NCBI RefSeq assembly: GCF_010894435.1
Contig: NZ_JAAIXZ010000010.1
Coordinates: 80,153 to 144,152, forward strand
Direction: 5' to 3'
Length of the DNA: 64,000 nucleotides
From: Pyxidicoccus trucidator
GTDB lineage: Bacteria > Myxococcota > Myxococcia > Myxococcales > Myxococcaceae
Below are positions 26,429 through 35,213 of the stretch, piece by piece. Both the position numbers and the translations under genes were made by a program. Below the pieces are notes generated by a model that searched no databases, was not told where the DNA came from, and saw only the letters and a list, made by a program, of their open reading frames with translations. The number at the start of each line of letters is the position of its first letter. The stretch's first letter is position 1.

Positions 26429-27058
26429 ATGCCTCCCTATCGCCTGGTCATCTTCGACTTCGACGGCACCCTGGCGGACTCCCTGCCGTGGATCCGGTCC
26501 GTCTTCAACGACATGGCCGACCGCTTCGGCTTCTCGCGGCTGACGCCGACGGAGTTCGAGGCGATGCGCGGCATGTCCGGGCGCGAAATCATGGCGCGCA
26601 CGAAGGTGCCCATGTGGCGGCTGCCCGCCATCGTCAGCCACATGCGCAAGGAGAAGCTGTCCGCCGCCGCCACCACGCCCTTGTTCCCGGGCGTGCCGGA
26701 GCTGCTCGGGGCGCTCAAGGACGCCGGGGTGACGGTGGCCATCGTCAGCTCGGACAGCGAGCTGTCGGTGCGGACCGTGCTGGGCCCTCTCGCGGCCTCC
26801 GTGGCGCACTTCGACTGCGGCGCCGCCATCTTCGGCAAGGCCGCCAGGTTCCGTCGCATGCTGAAGCGCACGAAGGTGCCGGCGGCCGAGGCCCTGTCGG
26901 TGGGCGACGAGATTCGCGACCTCGAGGCGGCGCGGGAGGCGCGCCTTCCCTCCGCCGCGGTGGGGTGGGGCTACGCGCTGCCGGAGGCGCTGGCGCGGCA
27001 TGCGCCCACGCACCTGTTCCGCTCCGTGGCGGAGCTGCGCTCGGTGTTGCTGCCCTGA
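26429..27058 (+). CDS. HAD-superfamily phosphatase (phosphoglycolate-phosphatase-like)
   Basis: 209 residues from ATG 26429; an ATG six codons upstream is also in frame. Motif I is FDFDGTLAD with the nucleophile Asp at residue 9 and acid/base Asp at 11. Motif II is the serine in AIVSSDSE, motif III the lysine in FGKAAR, and motif IV is VGDEIRDLEAA. The helical C1 cap between motifs I and II matches phosphoglycolate phosphatase-like members. It hydrolyses a small phosphate ester; the substrate is unknown. It is divergent from the kinase gene. Confidence 0.9.
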   Translation: MPPYRLVIFDFDGTLADSLPWIRSVFNDMADRFGFSRLTPTEFEAMRGMSGREIMARTKVPMWRLPAIVSHMRKEKLSAAATTPLFPGVPELLGALKDAGVTVAIVSSDSELSVRTVLGPLAASVAHFDCGAAIFGKAARFRRMLKRTKVPAAEALSVGDEIRDLEAAREARLPSAAVGWGYALPEALARHAPTHLFRSVAELRSVLLP

Positions 27059-27171
27059 AAGGACTCGCGGACGAGGGTCCGCTTCAGGAGCGCGGGGTGG
27101 TAGCGAATCTCGCTGTACACCTTCGTGTAGCTGACGAGCCAGGACTGCTGGATGCCTGTCTCGCCAATCAT
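27052..27171 (-). pseudogene. Possible short gene remnant
   Basis: A minus-strand frame opens MIGETGIQQSWLVSYTKVYS and continues for about 20 more residues with good codon usage (strong G/C third positions) and plausible protein composition. It then loses coding character as it enters the HAD gene. It may be the 5' stub of a gene whose rest was lost, or a chance antisense frame. No family was recognised. Confidence 0.25.
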
Positions 27172-27236
27172 GTCAGACGCACCGTGAAAATGTCCTGTGA
27201 TTCACCATCGGACCGGAAGGTCCCAGGACAGAAGAC

Positions 27237-30200
27237 ATGCATATAAGCAGTCGCAGAGCTTTCGTCGTTGGACTGTTGTGGATGTTGGCCGTGGGTTGCG
27301 ATCCCACGATTGGGACGGGCGCGCCACCGGCGCTCGAAACCCAGACGGCGGGCGCCGTCACGCTACCGGGAACAGCGCTCCAGGATGGCGTTCCCGTCAC
27401 GGTGTCCGGGGCCGCGGCCTCGGTGACGTACTTCTATGTCAACCTGCCCGCCGGGCTCCAGGAGGTCTCCTTCGCGCTGACGGGTGGAACCGGCAACGCG
27501 AACATGACCATCAAGAGCGGCCAGGTCCCCACCAACTCCGTCAACGACTGCAACCCGCGAGGCAGCGACAACGAAGAGAAGTGCAACGTGCAGGCACCTG
27601 CCGCCGACACCTGGAGTGTGAAGCTCGAAGGAATGACGGCGTACGCCAACGCGAAGCTGGTCGTCTACTTCAACCAGCCCCTGCCGCTGTTTGCGAACAC
27701 CAACTTCTTCCACTACTCCAACAAGCCGACGATGTTCTTCGTCGACGTCCCCGCGGGAAAGGGCCGCTTCAAGATTGATTCTTCGGGCACCAGCACCGTG
27801 AAGGCGAGGTTGGGCGCCCGGCCCACCGACACGCTTTTCGATTGCAGCGGCACCTGCGACATCTTCAAGCCCAGGGCGGGCCGGTACTACATCCTGATGT
27901 CGAACAACACGTCGGGGAACCAGATCCTCCCCTGGGTGACCGGGAGCGTGAAGCCCACCGTGGCGCTCACGAACGGCCAGACGGTGACGGGCATCAGCGC
28001 GGCGCGGGATGACCTGACCTACTACACCCTCAGTGTCCCCACGGGACAGGCCCGGCTCTCGGTGGAGGTCTCGTCTGTGATTCGCTCGCTCTACGTCCAG
28101 CGCGGGGACCCCTTCCCCGGCGTCAATGGCACCGCGGTGGACTGCCTCGCCAGTGTCTCAAGCGGCCCGGCTTCGTGCACGTTCGACAATCCGCAAGCGG
28201 GGACGTGGTACCTGGTGGTCCGGGCAAACAGTGCCATCTACAGTCTGAACCTGACGGCTCGCGTGGTCTCCTCCACGGGCACCGGAACGGCGACGCCGCT
28301 GCAGAACTACCAGCAGGTGAGCGGGCTGTCCGGCAGTCCGCTCGAGGACCGCTACTATTCCCTCACTGTTCCCGAGGGCAAGCCGAGCCTGGACGTCCGG
28401 GCGACGCAGGGAACGGGCCTTGCCGAGGTCTTCGTCCAGCAGGGCACTCCGCCGAAGCGGGGCGAGGGCACGGCCTGCGGAACAGGCTGCAAGTTCCAGA
28501 ATCCGACGCCCGGCACCTGGTACATCCTGGTTCGTGGCTACACCACGTTCTCAGGCCTGAGCTTCTCCGCGGGGTGTCCCAATGTGCTGACGCTGGCACC
28601 GGGACAGCCGGTGCTCTACGGCGGCAGCTCGGCCTACTACTCCTTCGACATCCCGGAGGGGCAGACGGAGGCCAACTTCACGCTGACGACCGAGCACAAC
28701 AACTGGGCCATGGTGAAGCAGGGCTCGTGGTCAACGAATGTCAGCGACGGCTGCAGGTCTCCGTGCCGGCTCTTCCGGCCCCAGGCCGGGCGCTATTACG
28801 TCACGGTGTATTTCACGACAGGAATCGTCTACGGCACCCTGGCCGGGTGGTATGGGGGCGGCCCGGTCGGCTCGCTGACGGAGGGTGTCCCCGAAGCCTT
28901 CACGGCCGGCGCGCAGCGTGAGTTCCGGTACTGGCGCATCGACGTTCCGGAAGGACAGGCGCAGCTGCGCGTGGACCACGCCTTCCAGCGCGGCACCCAG
29001 ACGCGCCTGTACGTCCGGTACGGGGACGTTCCCGCGACGTTCCAGTACACGTGCCAGGCGACTTCCTGGACGTACAACAACGTCCCGCCGGGGCAGACGT
29101 GCGTCATCGACAATCCGCAGGCGGGGGCGTGGTACGTCCTGGTGGCCAGCGAGTCCGCGCTCGATGGAGTCGTCCGGGCCACGACCTCCTCCGGCATCCC
29201 ACTCATGGCTCCGGGGTTCGAGGAGCAGCCATTCGCCGGGGCCCCTGGCCTGGAGCGGGTGTGGAAGGTCGAGGTTCCAGCCGGGCTCAGCGACTTCCGG
29301 GTGGTGCTCAGCGGCGGAACGGGGAACGCGGACCTGTACGTGAAGCACGGCGAGGTCCCGGGCACGACGTACGACTGCGCGTCCACCCGCCCCAACAACG
29401 AGGAGCACTGCGAGTTCGCCAACCCGCAGCCGGGCACCTGGTACGTGGCCGTTCGCGGCACCGAAGCCTTTACGAATGCCCGTCTGGTCACGACCTTCGC
29501 GAGCACTCCCGGTGAGGGCGTGAGGGCGCTGGCCAGTGGGGAGAACGTGGTGGCGTTCGAGGGCAAGTCAGGCTCCGTCCAGTACTTCAAGGTGGAGGTG
29601 CCGGAAGGAAAGAACCGGCTGGTGGTGGGCATGTCGGGCGGCCGCGGCAACGCGGACCTCGCGGTCAGCCGGGGCGTGCGCCCGACGCTGACGGCGGCGG
29701 ACTGCCGGAGCCAGAGTCTCACCAGCCTGGACGTCTGCGTCTTCGAGAACCCGGTGCCAGGAACGTGGCTCATTCGCGTTGACGGGGCGACGGACTTCAA
29801 GGACGTGGTGCTGACCGCCCGGTACAGCGTGACCAACGAAATCATCCCGATGACGCTGGGCACCCCGGTTCCGAACCTCTACCTCGGCCCCAGCGAAGCC
29901 CTGGTCTTCTCCGTCACGATTGCCTCGAGCTCGGACTTCGTGCGTCTCGACGTCCAGTCGGGAGTGAATCCCGCCACCGACGTGCGCTTCGCGGACATGA
30001 GCTACAACAACGTCTTCACCTGCAACACGTCCGGTCGCTTCACGCAGTGCCTGGACTCCTTCAACTCCAGCTCCCCGGGGCAGCGGCGCATCTCGGTCAA
30101 ATCCAAGACGCCGGCGACCGCATCCTGGGGAAACATGGTCACCATCAACGATGGCATCGATGGCTGGAACGATGACACGACCTTCGCGTCCTTGATGAAT

Positions 30201-30494
30201 GGCGTGGCCGCGACGGAGCTGACCGGCAACGGCCAGTTCAAGATCGAGGTGCCGTCCGGCGCGACGAAGCTGACCATCACCACCCGTGGACCGACGGGGA
30301 CGTCGAGCGACCCGGGGCAGCTCTCCCTGTACGTCAAGGGGCTCAAGCCCGCATCGAGCTCGCAGTACACCTGTGCTTCGACGGCGACGGGCATCTCGCA
30401 GGGGTGCAGTTGGACGACCCCGACGGCGGGGACCTGGTACCTCGCGACCTATTGGACCAGTGGTAGCTACGACGTGAAGGCCACGTTCGAGTAG
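27237..30494 (+). CDS. Lipoprotein of about ten tandem PPC-like (pre-peptidase C-terminal) domains
   Basis: 1085 residues. The signal peptide ends LAVGC (Cys21). The remainder is a chain of about ten homologous beta-sandwich units of about 90-110 residues. Each has the pattern YxxxxVPEG...L.V...G.GNADLYV..G..P....C and a closing CxFxNPxxGTWYxxV. This matches the PPC domain, normally found as a single unit after secreted peptidases. No peptidase domain is present here. It is probably a surface adhesin or binding scaffold. The start ATG follows GGTCCCAGGACAG with a modest AGGA site. Repeats 1, 7 and 8 are closest to the canonical form; 2 and 9 are the most diverged. Confidence 0.88.
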   Translation: MHISSRRAFVVGLLWMLAVGCDPTIGTGAPPALETQTAGAVTLPGTALQDGVPVTVSGAAASVTYFYVNLPAGLQEVSFALTGGTGNANMTIKSGQVPTNSVNDCNPRGSDNEEKCNVQAPAADTWSVKLEGMTAYANAKLVVYFNQPLPLFANTNFFHYSNKPTMFFVDVPAGKGRFKIDSSGTSTVKARLGARPTDTLFDCSGTCDIFKPRAGRYYILMSNNTSGNQILPWVTGSVKPTVALTNGQTVTGISAARDDLTYYTLSVPTGQARLSVEVSSVIRSLYVQRGDPFPGVNGTAVDCLASVSSGPASCTFDNPQAGTWYLVVRANSAIYSLNLTARVVSSTGTGTATPLQNYQQVSGLSGSPLEDRYYSLTVPEGKPSLDVRATQGTGLAEVFVQQGTPPKRGEGTACGTGCKFQNPTPGTWYILVRGYTTFSGLSFSAGCPNVLTLAPGQPVLYGGSSAYYSFDIPEGQTEANFTLTTEHNNWAMVKQGSWSTNVSDGCRSPCRLFRPQAGRYYVTVYFTTGIVYGTLAGWYGGGPVGSLTEGVPEAFTAGAQREFRYWRIDVPEGQAQLRVDHAFQRGTQTRLYVRYGDVPATFQYTCQATSWTYNNVPPGQTCVIDNPQAGAWYVLVASESALDGVVRATTSSGIPLMAPGFEEQPFAGAPGLERVWKVEVPAGLSDFRVVLSGGTGNADLYVKHGEVPGTTYDCASTRPNNEEHCEFANPQPGTWYVAVRGTEAFTNARLVTTFASTPGEGVRALASGENVVAFEGKSGSVQYFKVEVPEGKNRLVVGMSGGRGNADLAVSRGVRPTLTAADCRSQSLTSLDVCVFENPVPGTWLIRVDGATDFKDVVLTARYSVTNEIIPMTLGTPVPNLYLGPSEALVFSVTIASSSDFVRLDVQSGVNPATDVRFADMSYNNVFTCNTSGRFTQCLDSFNSSSPGQRRISVKSKTPATASWGNMVTINDGIDGWNDDTTFASLMNGVAATELTGNGQFKIEVPSGATKLTITTRGPTGTSSDPGQLSLYVKGLKPASSSQYTCASTATGISQGCSWTTPTAGTWYLATYWTSGSYDVKATFE

Positions 30495-30503
30495 CCGGAC
30501 GGA

Positions 30504-30534
30504 GGGCCTGGACGCCGCGGTGGCTTCCAGGCCC
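30504..30534 (+). terminator. 9-bp hairpin after PPC-repeat gene
   Basis: GGGCCTGGA pairs with TCCAGGCCC around a 13-base loop, beginning 9 bases after the stop codon. It probably ends transcription before the beta-helix lipoprotein gene. Confidence 0.55.
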
Positions 30535-30647
30535 CTTCCGGCTTCGGCTCTGAGGCCGCTTGGGGAGCGGCCGCCCGCCTCCCTGGGGGAGGGACCCGGT
30601 TTCTCTTAGCGGTTATCGGGATTCCACCGTTGGGCTAGAAGGTGGGC

Positions 30648-31754
30648 ATGCTCCGCTCGCCCCTCCTCGTCCTGGCTCTCTTGGCAACGATCGCGGTCGC
30701 CACCGCCTGCTCCTCGTCGGAGCCGGTACCGGACCCGGACCCGGGTCCGGTACCGGGCTCCCCGAACGTCCTGCGTTTCGACGCGACCCCCGGGACCATC
30801 GCTCAGGGCGGGTCCGCCGAGCTGTCCTGGGAGGTCACCGGCGCACAGAACGTTTCCATCGATAACGGCGTGGGTGAAGTGAGCGGACGCTCGGTGCGGG
30901 TCAGCCCGACAGCGACGACGACGTACAGGCTCACGGCGACCAACGAGCGCGGCAGCACCACCGCGAACACCACGGTCGCGGTGAGCACGTCCGGTGGGGC
31001 GACTCTCTCCGGGAACCTCACGACGCGCACGCTCACGCTCGCGGGCTCGCCGTACCAGGTGACCGGAAATCTGACGGTGCCGGCGGGGAACCGGCTCACC
31101 GTCGAGCCCGGCGTCCGCCTGGTCTTCATGGGGCACTTCAAGCTCGCCGTGTATGGGCGAATCACCGCGCAGGGCACCGCCGCGAGCCCCATCGTCTTCA
31201 CCGCCGGCAATCCCACCACCGGCTGGGCCGGACTGCGGCTGGCGGCGACGTCGGATGCCGGGTCGGACACCCTCGAACGCTGCATCTTCGAGTACGGCAA
31301 CAAGGACGGCGGTCAGAACGGCATGGGCGAGGATGGCTCCTACTCCGAGGACGCCGGTGGCGCGCTCTGGATTGGTTCGCGCGCGAACGTGAACGTGAAC
31401 TACAACGAGTTCCGCTTCAACAAGGCGCCCACGTACGCTGGCGCGCTCATGCTGATTGCGCCGACCAGCTCGGGTGTCGCCACCGGGAACAACTTCCACG
31501 ACAACGAGTGCACCGGTCCGCGAACCCAGTTCGGGGGCGTGGGCGGGGCGGTCAACACCGCGCACCTCTCGGCGGACAACCAGTGGACGTTCCGTGGCGG
31601 CGAGTTCCGCAACAACAAGGCCCAGGAGGGCGGGGGACTCTACTTCTTCGACAGCAACGTGACGCTCGACGGGATTGCGATGTCGGGCAACACCCCGCGG
31701 AACTGGGCGACGCCGGAGCCGCAGCGGCTGACGGTCATCAACACGCCGAGGTAG
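30648..31754 (+). CDS. Lipoprotein with Ig-like domain and parallel beta-helix
   Basis: 368 residues from ATG 30648, which has AAGG five bases upstream (an in-frame GTG at 30642 is less well placed). Lipobox VATAC; a DPDPGPVPG linker follows. Residues about 40-115 form a bacterial Ig-like domain (ATPGTIAQGGSAELSWEVTG). The rest has features of a right-handed beta-helix: Asn-rich turns and repeated rungs (GNLTVPAGNRLTVEPGV, GGALWIGSRANVNVNYNEF, FRNNKAQEGGGLYFFDSNV). Such proteins bind or process polysaccharide, but no catalytic site was recognised. Likely surface-exposed. Confidence 0.82.
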   Translation: MLRSPLLVLALLATIAVATACSSSEPVPDPDPGPVPGSPNVLRFDATPGTIAQGGSAELSWEVTGAQNVSIDNGVGEVSGRSVRVSPTATTTYRLTATNERGSTTANTTVAVSTSGGATLSGNLTTRTLTLAGSPYQVTGNLTVPAGNRLTVEPGVRLVFMGHFKLAVYGRITAQGTAASPIVFTAGNPTTGWAGLRLAATSDAGSDTLERCIFEYGNKDGGQNGMGEDGSYSEDAGGALWIGSRANVNVNYNEFRFNKAPTYAGALMLIAPTSSGVATGNNFHDNECTGPRTQFGGVGGAVNTAHLSADNQWTFRGGEFRNNKAQEGGGLYFFDSNVTLDGIAMSGNTPRNWATPEPQRLTVINTPR

Positions 31755-31757
31755 CTC

Positions 31758-32957
31758 TCAGCGAGCGGAGGACGGCTCCGGTGAGAGCCGCGGCGGCCCC
31801 CACACCTTCGTGTACCCGTCGAGGCTGGTGGTTGCCACGCGCTGGCCGTCCGGGCTGAAGGCCACGGCCCGGACGGTGTTGCCGAGCTTGAACGTCTGGA
31901 GTTCACGCGCGGCCACGGCGTCCCAGAGGCGGGCGACGTGATCATTCCCACCCGTGACGAGGCGCTGGCCGTCCGGGCTGAAGTCCACGGCGCCGTACTC
32001 GGTCTCGGGAATCGTCAGGAGGGGCTTGCCCGTGGCGAGTTCCCAGAGCTGCCCGGGGCCTCCACTTGTGAAGAGGCGCTGGCCATCCGGACTGAAGGTC
32101 AGGCTCTTGATCCAGTCGAGCTGCAGGTTCGCGAGCTCCTCTCCCGATGCCACCTCCCACACCTGTGCGGCGAAGTTGCTGTCCAGATGATGTCCGCTGC
32201 AGGCGGCGAGGCGGCGGCCGTCCGGACTGAAGGCCAGCTCGTGCACCCTGGAGCGCTGGCCCTTCAGCTGCTTGAGCTGCTTGCCCGAGTCCACGTCCCA
32301 CACCGAATAGCGGTTGGACCGAGCATCCTCGCCGGTCCATGCGGCGAGGAAGCGCCCATCGGAGCTGAACTGGTGGAAGTTGGAGGGCTTCCGGGTGGCG
32401 AAGCTGGAGCTCCGCTTGCCGGTGGCCACGTCCCACACGCGCACCTTCTGGTCACTGGCCACGGTGATGAGGAGCTGGCCATCTCCGCTGAAGGCCAGGG
32501 CGTGGATTGGCGCATAGGGGCGGTCCGCGGACTCGGGGCCGTGGCGCAGGAGCCGGAGCTCCTTGCCGGTGGTCGCGTCCCAGAGGCGGACGGTCGCGTA
32601 GGCCTCTCCAGTGGCGATGTGCCGGCCATCGGAGCTGAAGGCGAAGACCTTCATGTCGGGCAGCCCCAGGGAGTCTTCAGGGGCGAGCTGCGCCAACGGC
32701 TGTCTCGTGCCCGGGTCCCAGAGCTGGATGTTCCGGCGCTCGGGCGTGGACTCCGTCAGGAAGACGGTCGCCAGCCTGCGTCCATCGGGGCTGAACCAGA
32801 GCCGGGTGGGGGCCTGGGTGTGCTTCACCGAGGCGAGCTCCTCCCACGGGGCCTCCGGAGGGCTCTCGGAGGCGGGAGGCTGGGCCGCGGCCTCTTTGCT
32901 CGCCCACGCCATGCCCAGCGAGGACACCACCAGGCCCGCGGTCTGCAGCTCATCCAT
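31758..32957 (-). CDS. WD40-repeat protein
   Basis: 399 residues from ATG 32957, preceded by GGGAGGG at about 7 bases; an ATG five codons further upstream is possible. At least seven WD-like units are present with the bacterial signature FSPDGRRLA...V.LWD..TG (for example VRLWDATTGKEL, VRVWDVATGKR, ARLWDAVAARE), enough for one beta-propeller. The first 25 residues are hydrophobic but not a clear signal peptide, so its location is uncertain. WD40 propellers act as binding platforms; no partner is implied by the neighbours. The stop is 3 bp from the convergent beta-helix gene. Confidence 0.88.
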   Translation of the reverse strand: MDELQTAGLVVSSLGMAWASKEAAAQPPASESPPEAPWEELASVKHTQAPTRLWFSPDGRRLATVFLTESTPERRNIQLWDPGTRQPLAQLAPEDSLGLPDMKVFAFSSDGRHIATGEAYATVRLWDATTGKELRLLRHGPESADRPYAPIHALAFSGDGQLLITVASDQKVRVWDVATGKRSSSFATRKPSNFHQFSSDGRFLAAWTGEDARSNRYSVWDVDSGKQLKQLKGQRSRVHELAFSPDGRRLAACSGHHLDSNFAAQVWEVASGEELANLQLDWIKSLTFSPDGQRLFTSGGPGQLWELATGKPLLTIPETEYGAVDFSPDGQRLVTGGNDHVARLWDAVAARELQTFKLGNTVRAVAFSPDGQRVATTSLDGYTKVWGPPRLSPEPSSAR

Positions 32958-33241
32958 CTTCGGCCCTCCCATGGTTCCAGAGCATAAGCGGGGGAGGCCT
33001 GTTGAAGGCGAGGACTGGTGCGGAGGGGCCGAGGAGAGCCGCTGAGGGGCCGTCCGAGTGGTGCGCCCGCAAGTCAAGGTTGGCGGCGCGGCGCGCATCT
33101 GGCAGTGGAGAGGCCCGAAGCGCATCCGCTTCCCGCAGGACCTTCCGAGTCTGCCTATTGCGGCGTTCTCATAGGACGCCACTGGCGCGCCTCCCGCCGA
33201 CGCATGGACAAGAGGACAGGAGGCCTCCTATATCCGTGTGG

Positions 33242-34681
33242 ATGACGACCGGCCCATGGACGCTCTGGCTGTATTGGGAAGGAGTGATGCCCGCTTACAT
33301 CCAGCTCTGCTCAGAGCTGCTGCAGGCCTTCCATCCCAACGCGGTGCTGGTGGTGCCGGAGACACTTTCGCGGTACGGCATCGATTCCGCGAAGCTCTCG
33401 CACATGCACGTCGCCCAGCGGTCGGACTGCATCCGGACCGCGCTGCTGCACGACTTCGGCGGAATGTGGTGCGACATCGATTGCATCCCGCTCCGGACGT
33501 TCGAGCTGCTCTATCGCCTGGCGGAGAAATCCAGCGTCGGCTTCGCGTCCTACGACTCGACGGATGACACCATCGGCTATGGCTTCACGGCGTCACTGCC
33601 GCGCGCCCCCGTCATCGCCAGGCAGCACGAACAGGTGATGGCCGTCGTCAACTCCGGCAGGGCGCCACGGTGGCTGGAGGTCAGCACCGAGCCGCTGACA
33701 CAGATTGTCCGGGAGGTAGGGCGGGAGAACATGCCCCTGCTGCCGCTGTATCTCACGCAACCTGTCGTCTGGCATGAGCAACAGCGGTTCAGCGTGCGGG
33801 GGAGTGACGAGGAGCATCGGAAGCACCTGGCCGGAAACCCGTCTGCGTTCTGCTACATGCTCAGCAACCAGTGCATGGCCGATGACGTGAAGCGTTTGAC
33901 GAGGCATGAGTTGCTGACGTCGGACCGCTTCATCTCCTTCCTGTTCCGCGAGTCCGCTTCCCGCGCGAGGGCACTGCGCGGCAACGTCCTGGCCAGGGGC
34001 AAAGCGGTCATGACCCTCAACCTGTACGGCGACGGGCTGCGGCAGACGCTTCGGGATTCGCAGCGGGCAGCGGCCGAACGATGGGGCGCTGAGTACGTCG
34101 AGATCACCCGGCCGATGTACTCCTGGCCAGATGCCTACTGGGAGAAGCTCAATCTGGATCGCCACGCCCAGTCCTACGAGCGCGTCGTCTTCCTGGACCG
34201 GGACGTGATGGTGCGCGCTGATTGCCCCAGCCCGTTCGAGCTCGTGCCAGCCGAGTCCTTCGGCGGCATCTGCTCCGAGCAGGAGGGCCACCAACTTCGA
34301 GAAAACGTCGAAGCGAAGATGGAGCACCTCTACCGTTCGGTGGGTGTCGCTCTCGACTACGAGCGGGAGTACCTCAACTCAGGCGTCCTGGTCTTCTCTC
34401 CCCGCGAGCACGGCAACGTCTTCGATGCGGCTCGTTACATTCACATGCTGACCCACGAACGCTCGTGGGAGGTCTACGACCAGGGGTGTATCAGCCTCGC
34501 GCTCAAGTTCACGCAGACGCCGCTGCACGTCCTGCCGCCAACCTTCAACCGCTGTGGCGCGAGGCTCTGGTACCACTGGACGCCGCGGATGGATGATTAC
34601 GTGTGGCACTTCTGCGGGAGCAAGAACGTCACGCACATGGACAACACGCTCTGGCGGGAAGTTGGCGCCACCGGAGATTAG
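33242..34681 (+). CDS. Two-domain glycosyltransferase (sugar-binding DxD domain plus GT8-like domain)
   Basis: 479 residues from ATG 33242; GTG 33236 is a good alternative and lies nearer an AGGAGG. Residues 1-240 resemble capsular/Och1-type transferases: SDCIRTALLHDFGGMWCDID includes the DxD metal motif near residue 80. Residues about 255-470 resemble a GT8-type domain: VMTLNLYGDG at the start, FLDRDVMV with the DxD equivalent near residue 320, and LNSGVLVFSP. One polypeptide thus seems to carry two different transferase folds and could add two sugars in succession. No signal or membrane segment is seen, so it is probably cytosolic. It neighbours the AT-richer Sit-like locus. Confidence 0.82.
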   Translation: MTTGPWTLWLYWEGVMPAYIQLCSELLQAFHPNAVLVVPETLSRYGIDSAKLSHMHVAQRSDCIRTALLHDFGGMWCDIDCIPLRTFELLYRLAEKSSVGFASYDSTDDTIGYGFTASLPRAPVIARQHEQVMAVVNSGRAPRWLEVSTEPLTQIVREVGRENMPLLPLYLTQPVVWHEQQRFSVRGSDEEHRKHLAGNPSAFCYMLSNQCMADDVKRLTRHELLTSDRFISFLFRESASRARALRGNVLARGKAVMTLNLYGDGLRQTLRDSQRAAAERWGAEYVEITRPMYSWPDAYWEKLNLDRHAQSYERVVFLDRDVMVRADCPSPFELVPAESFGGICSEQEGHQLRENVEAKMEHLYRSVGVALDYEREYLNSGVLVFSPREHGNVFDAARYIHMLTHERSWEVYDQGCISLALKFTQTPLHVLPPTFNRCGARLWYHWTPRMDDYVWHFCGSKNVTHMDNTLWREVGATGD

Positions 34682-34812
34682 TCGCGCCAGCCGGGTACAC
34701 TGGTACTTGAGTCGCACGCCTGCCCAACTCGGGCGGGCGCCACGGCTCGAGGTGGTGCTCGGCATGGGCCCTGGTTGCCACTGCGCACCGGGAATAGACC
34801 GTAGCCGAGCAC

Positions 34813-35193
34813 CTACTCTGAGCCCGGGGGGGCAAGCTCTTCCGGAAGGGGCGTCCGAAGAAACCTCGTACCACTTGGCAACTGAATAACCTGAAAGCCT
34901 TGACCCGCGATTTTGACAAGATCCCCGTCAGAGGCTTGCCCGCTGACTAGCCATTTATCCGCCTCCTCTTGCGTCGGAAATGCTTGAGCAATAGGGACGC
35001 TGAATGCCGGGTCGAAAAACTCGTGATAGTATTTTAAGAAGTCATCCAGCTTTTTGGTTCGACGTATGTAGAGCAGGGAAATGGCGGCGAGCTGAATTGT
35101 TGATTCTTCTTTCGAGCCGGGCGGATGGTTTTTGCTTGCCGCATCAAGGGTTCGGAGAATTGAATCCATGTCGAATTCTTTTATGGCTGTCAT
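34813..35193 (-). CDS. Putative immunity protein of Sit-like pair
   Basis: 126 residues from ATG 35193, which follows AAAGGTGG at 8 bases; longer frames overlap the lipoprotein gene. Soluble, with no signal peptide. The N-terminal half is helical (STIQLAAISLLYIRRTKKLD), and the C-terminal half carries a compact module FPTQEEADKWLVSG...VKIAGQGFQVIQ. Base composition is about 50% GC, far below the roughly 70% of its surroundings, and codon use differs accordingly. It starts 20 bases after the stop of the lipoprotein gene, the order toxin then immunity. The immunity role is inferred from position and family context, not from a recognised fold. Confidence 0.62.
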   Translation of the reverse strand: MTAIKEFDMDSILRTLDAASKNHPPGSKEESTIQLAAISLLYIRRTKKLDDFLKYYHEFFDPAFSVPIAQAFPTQEEADKWLVSGQASDGDLVKIAGQGFQVIQLPSGTRFLRTPLPEELAPPGSE

Positions 35194-35213
35194 TTGTGTC
35201 CACCTTTCGTTGC

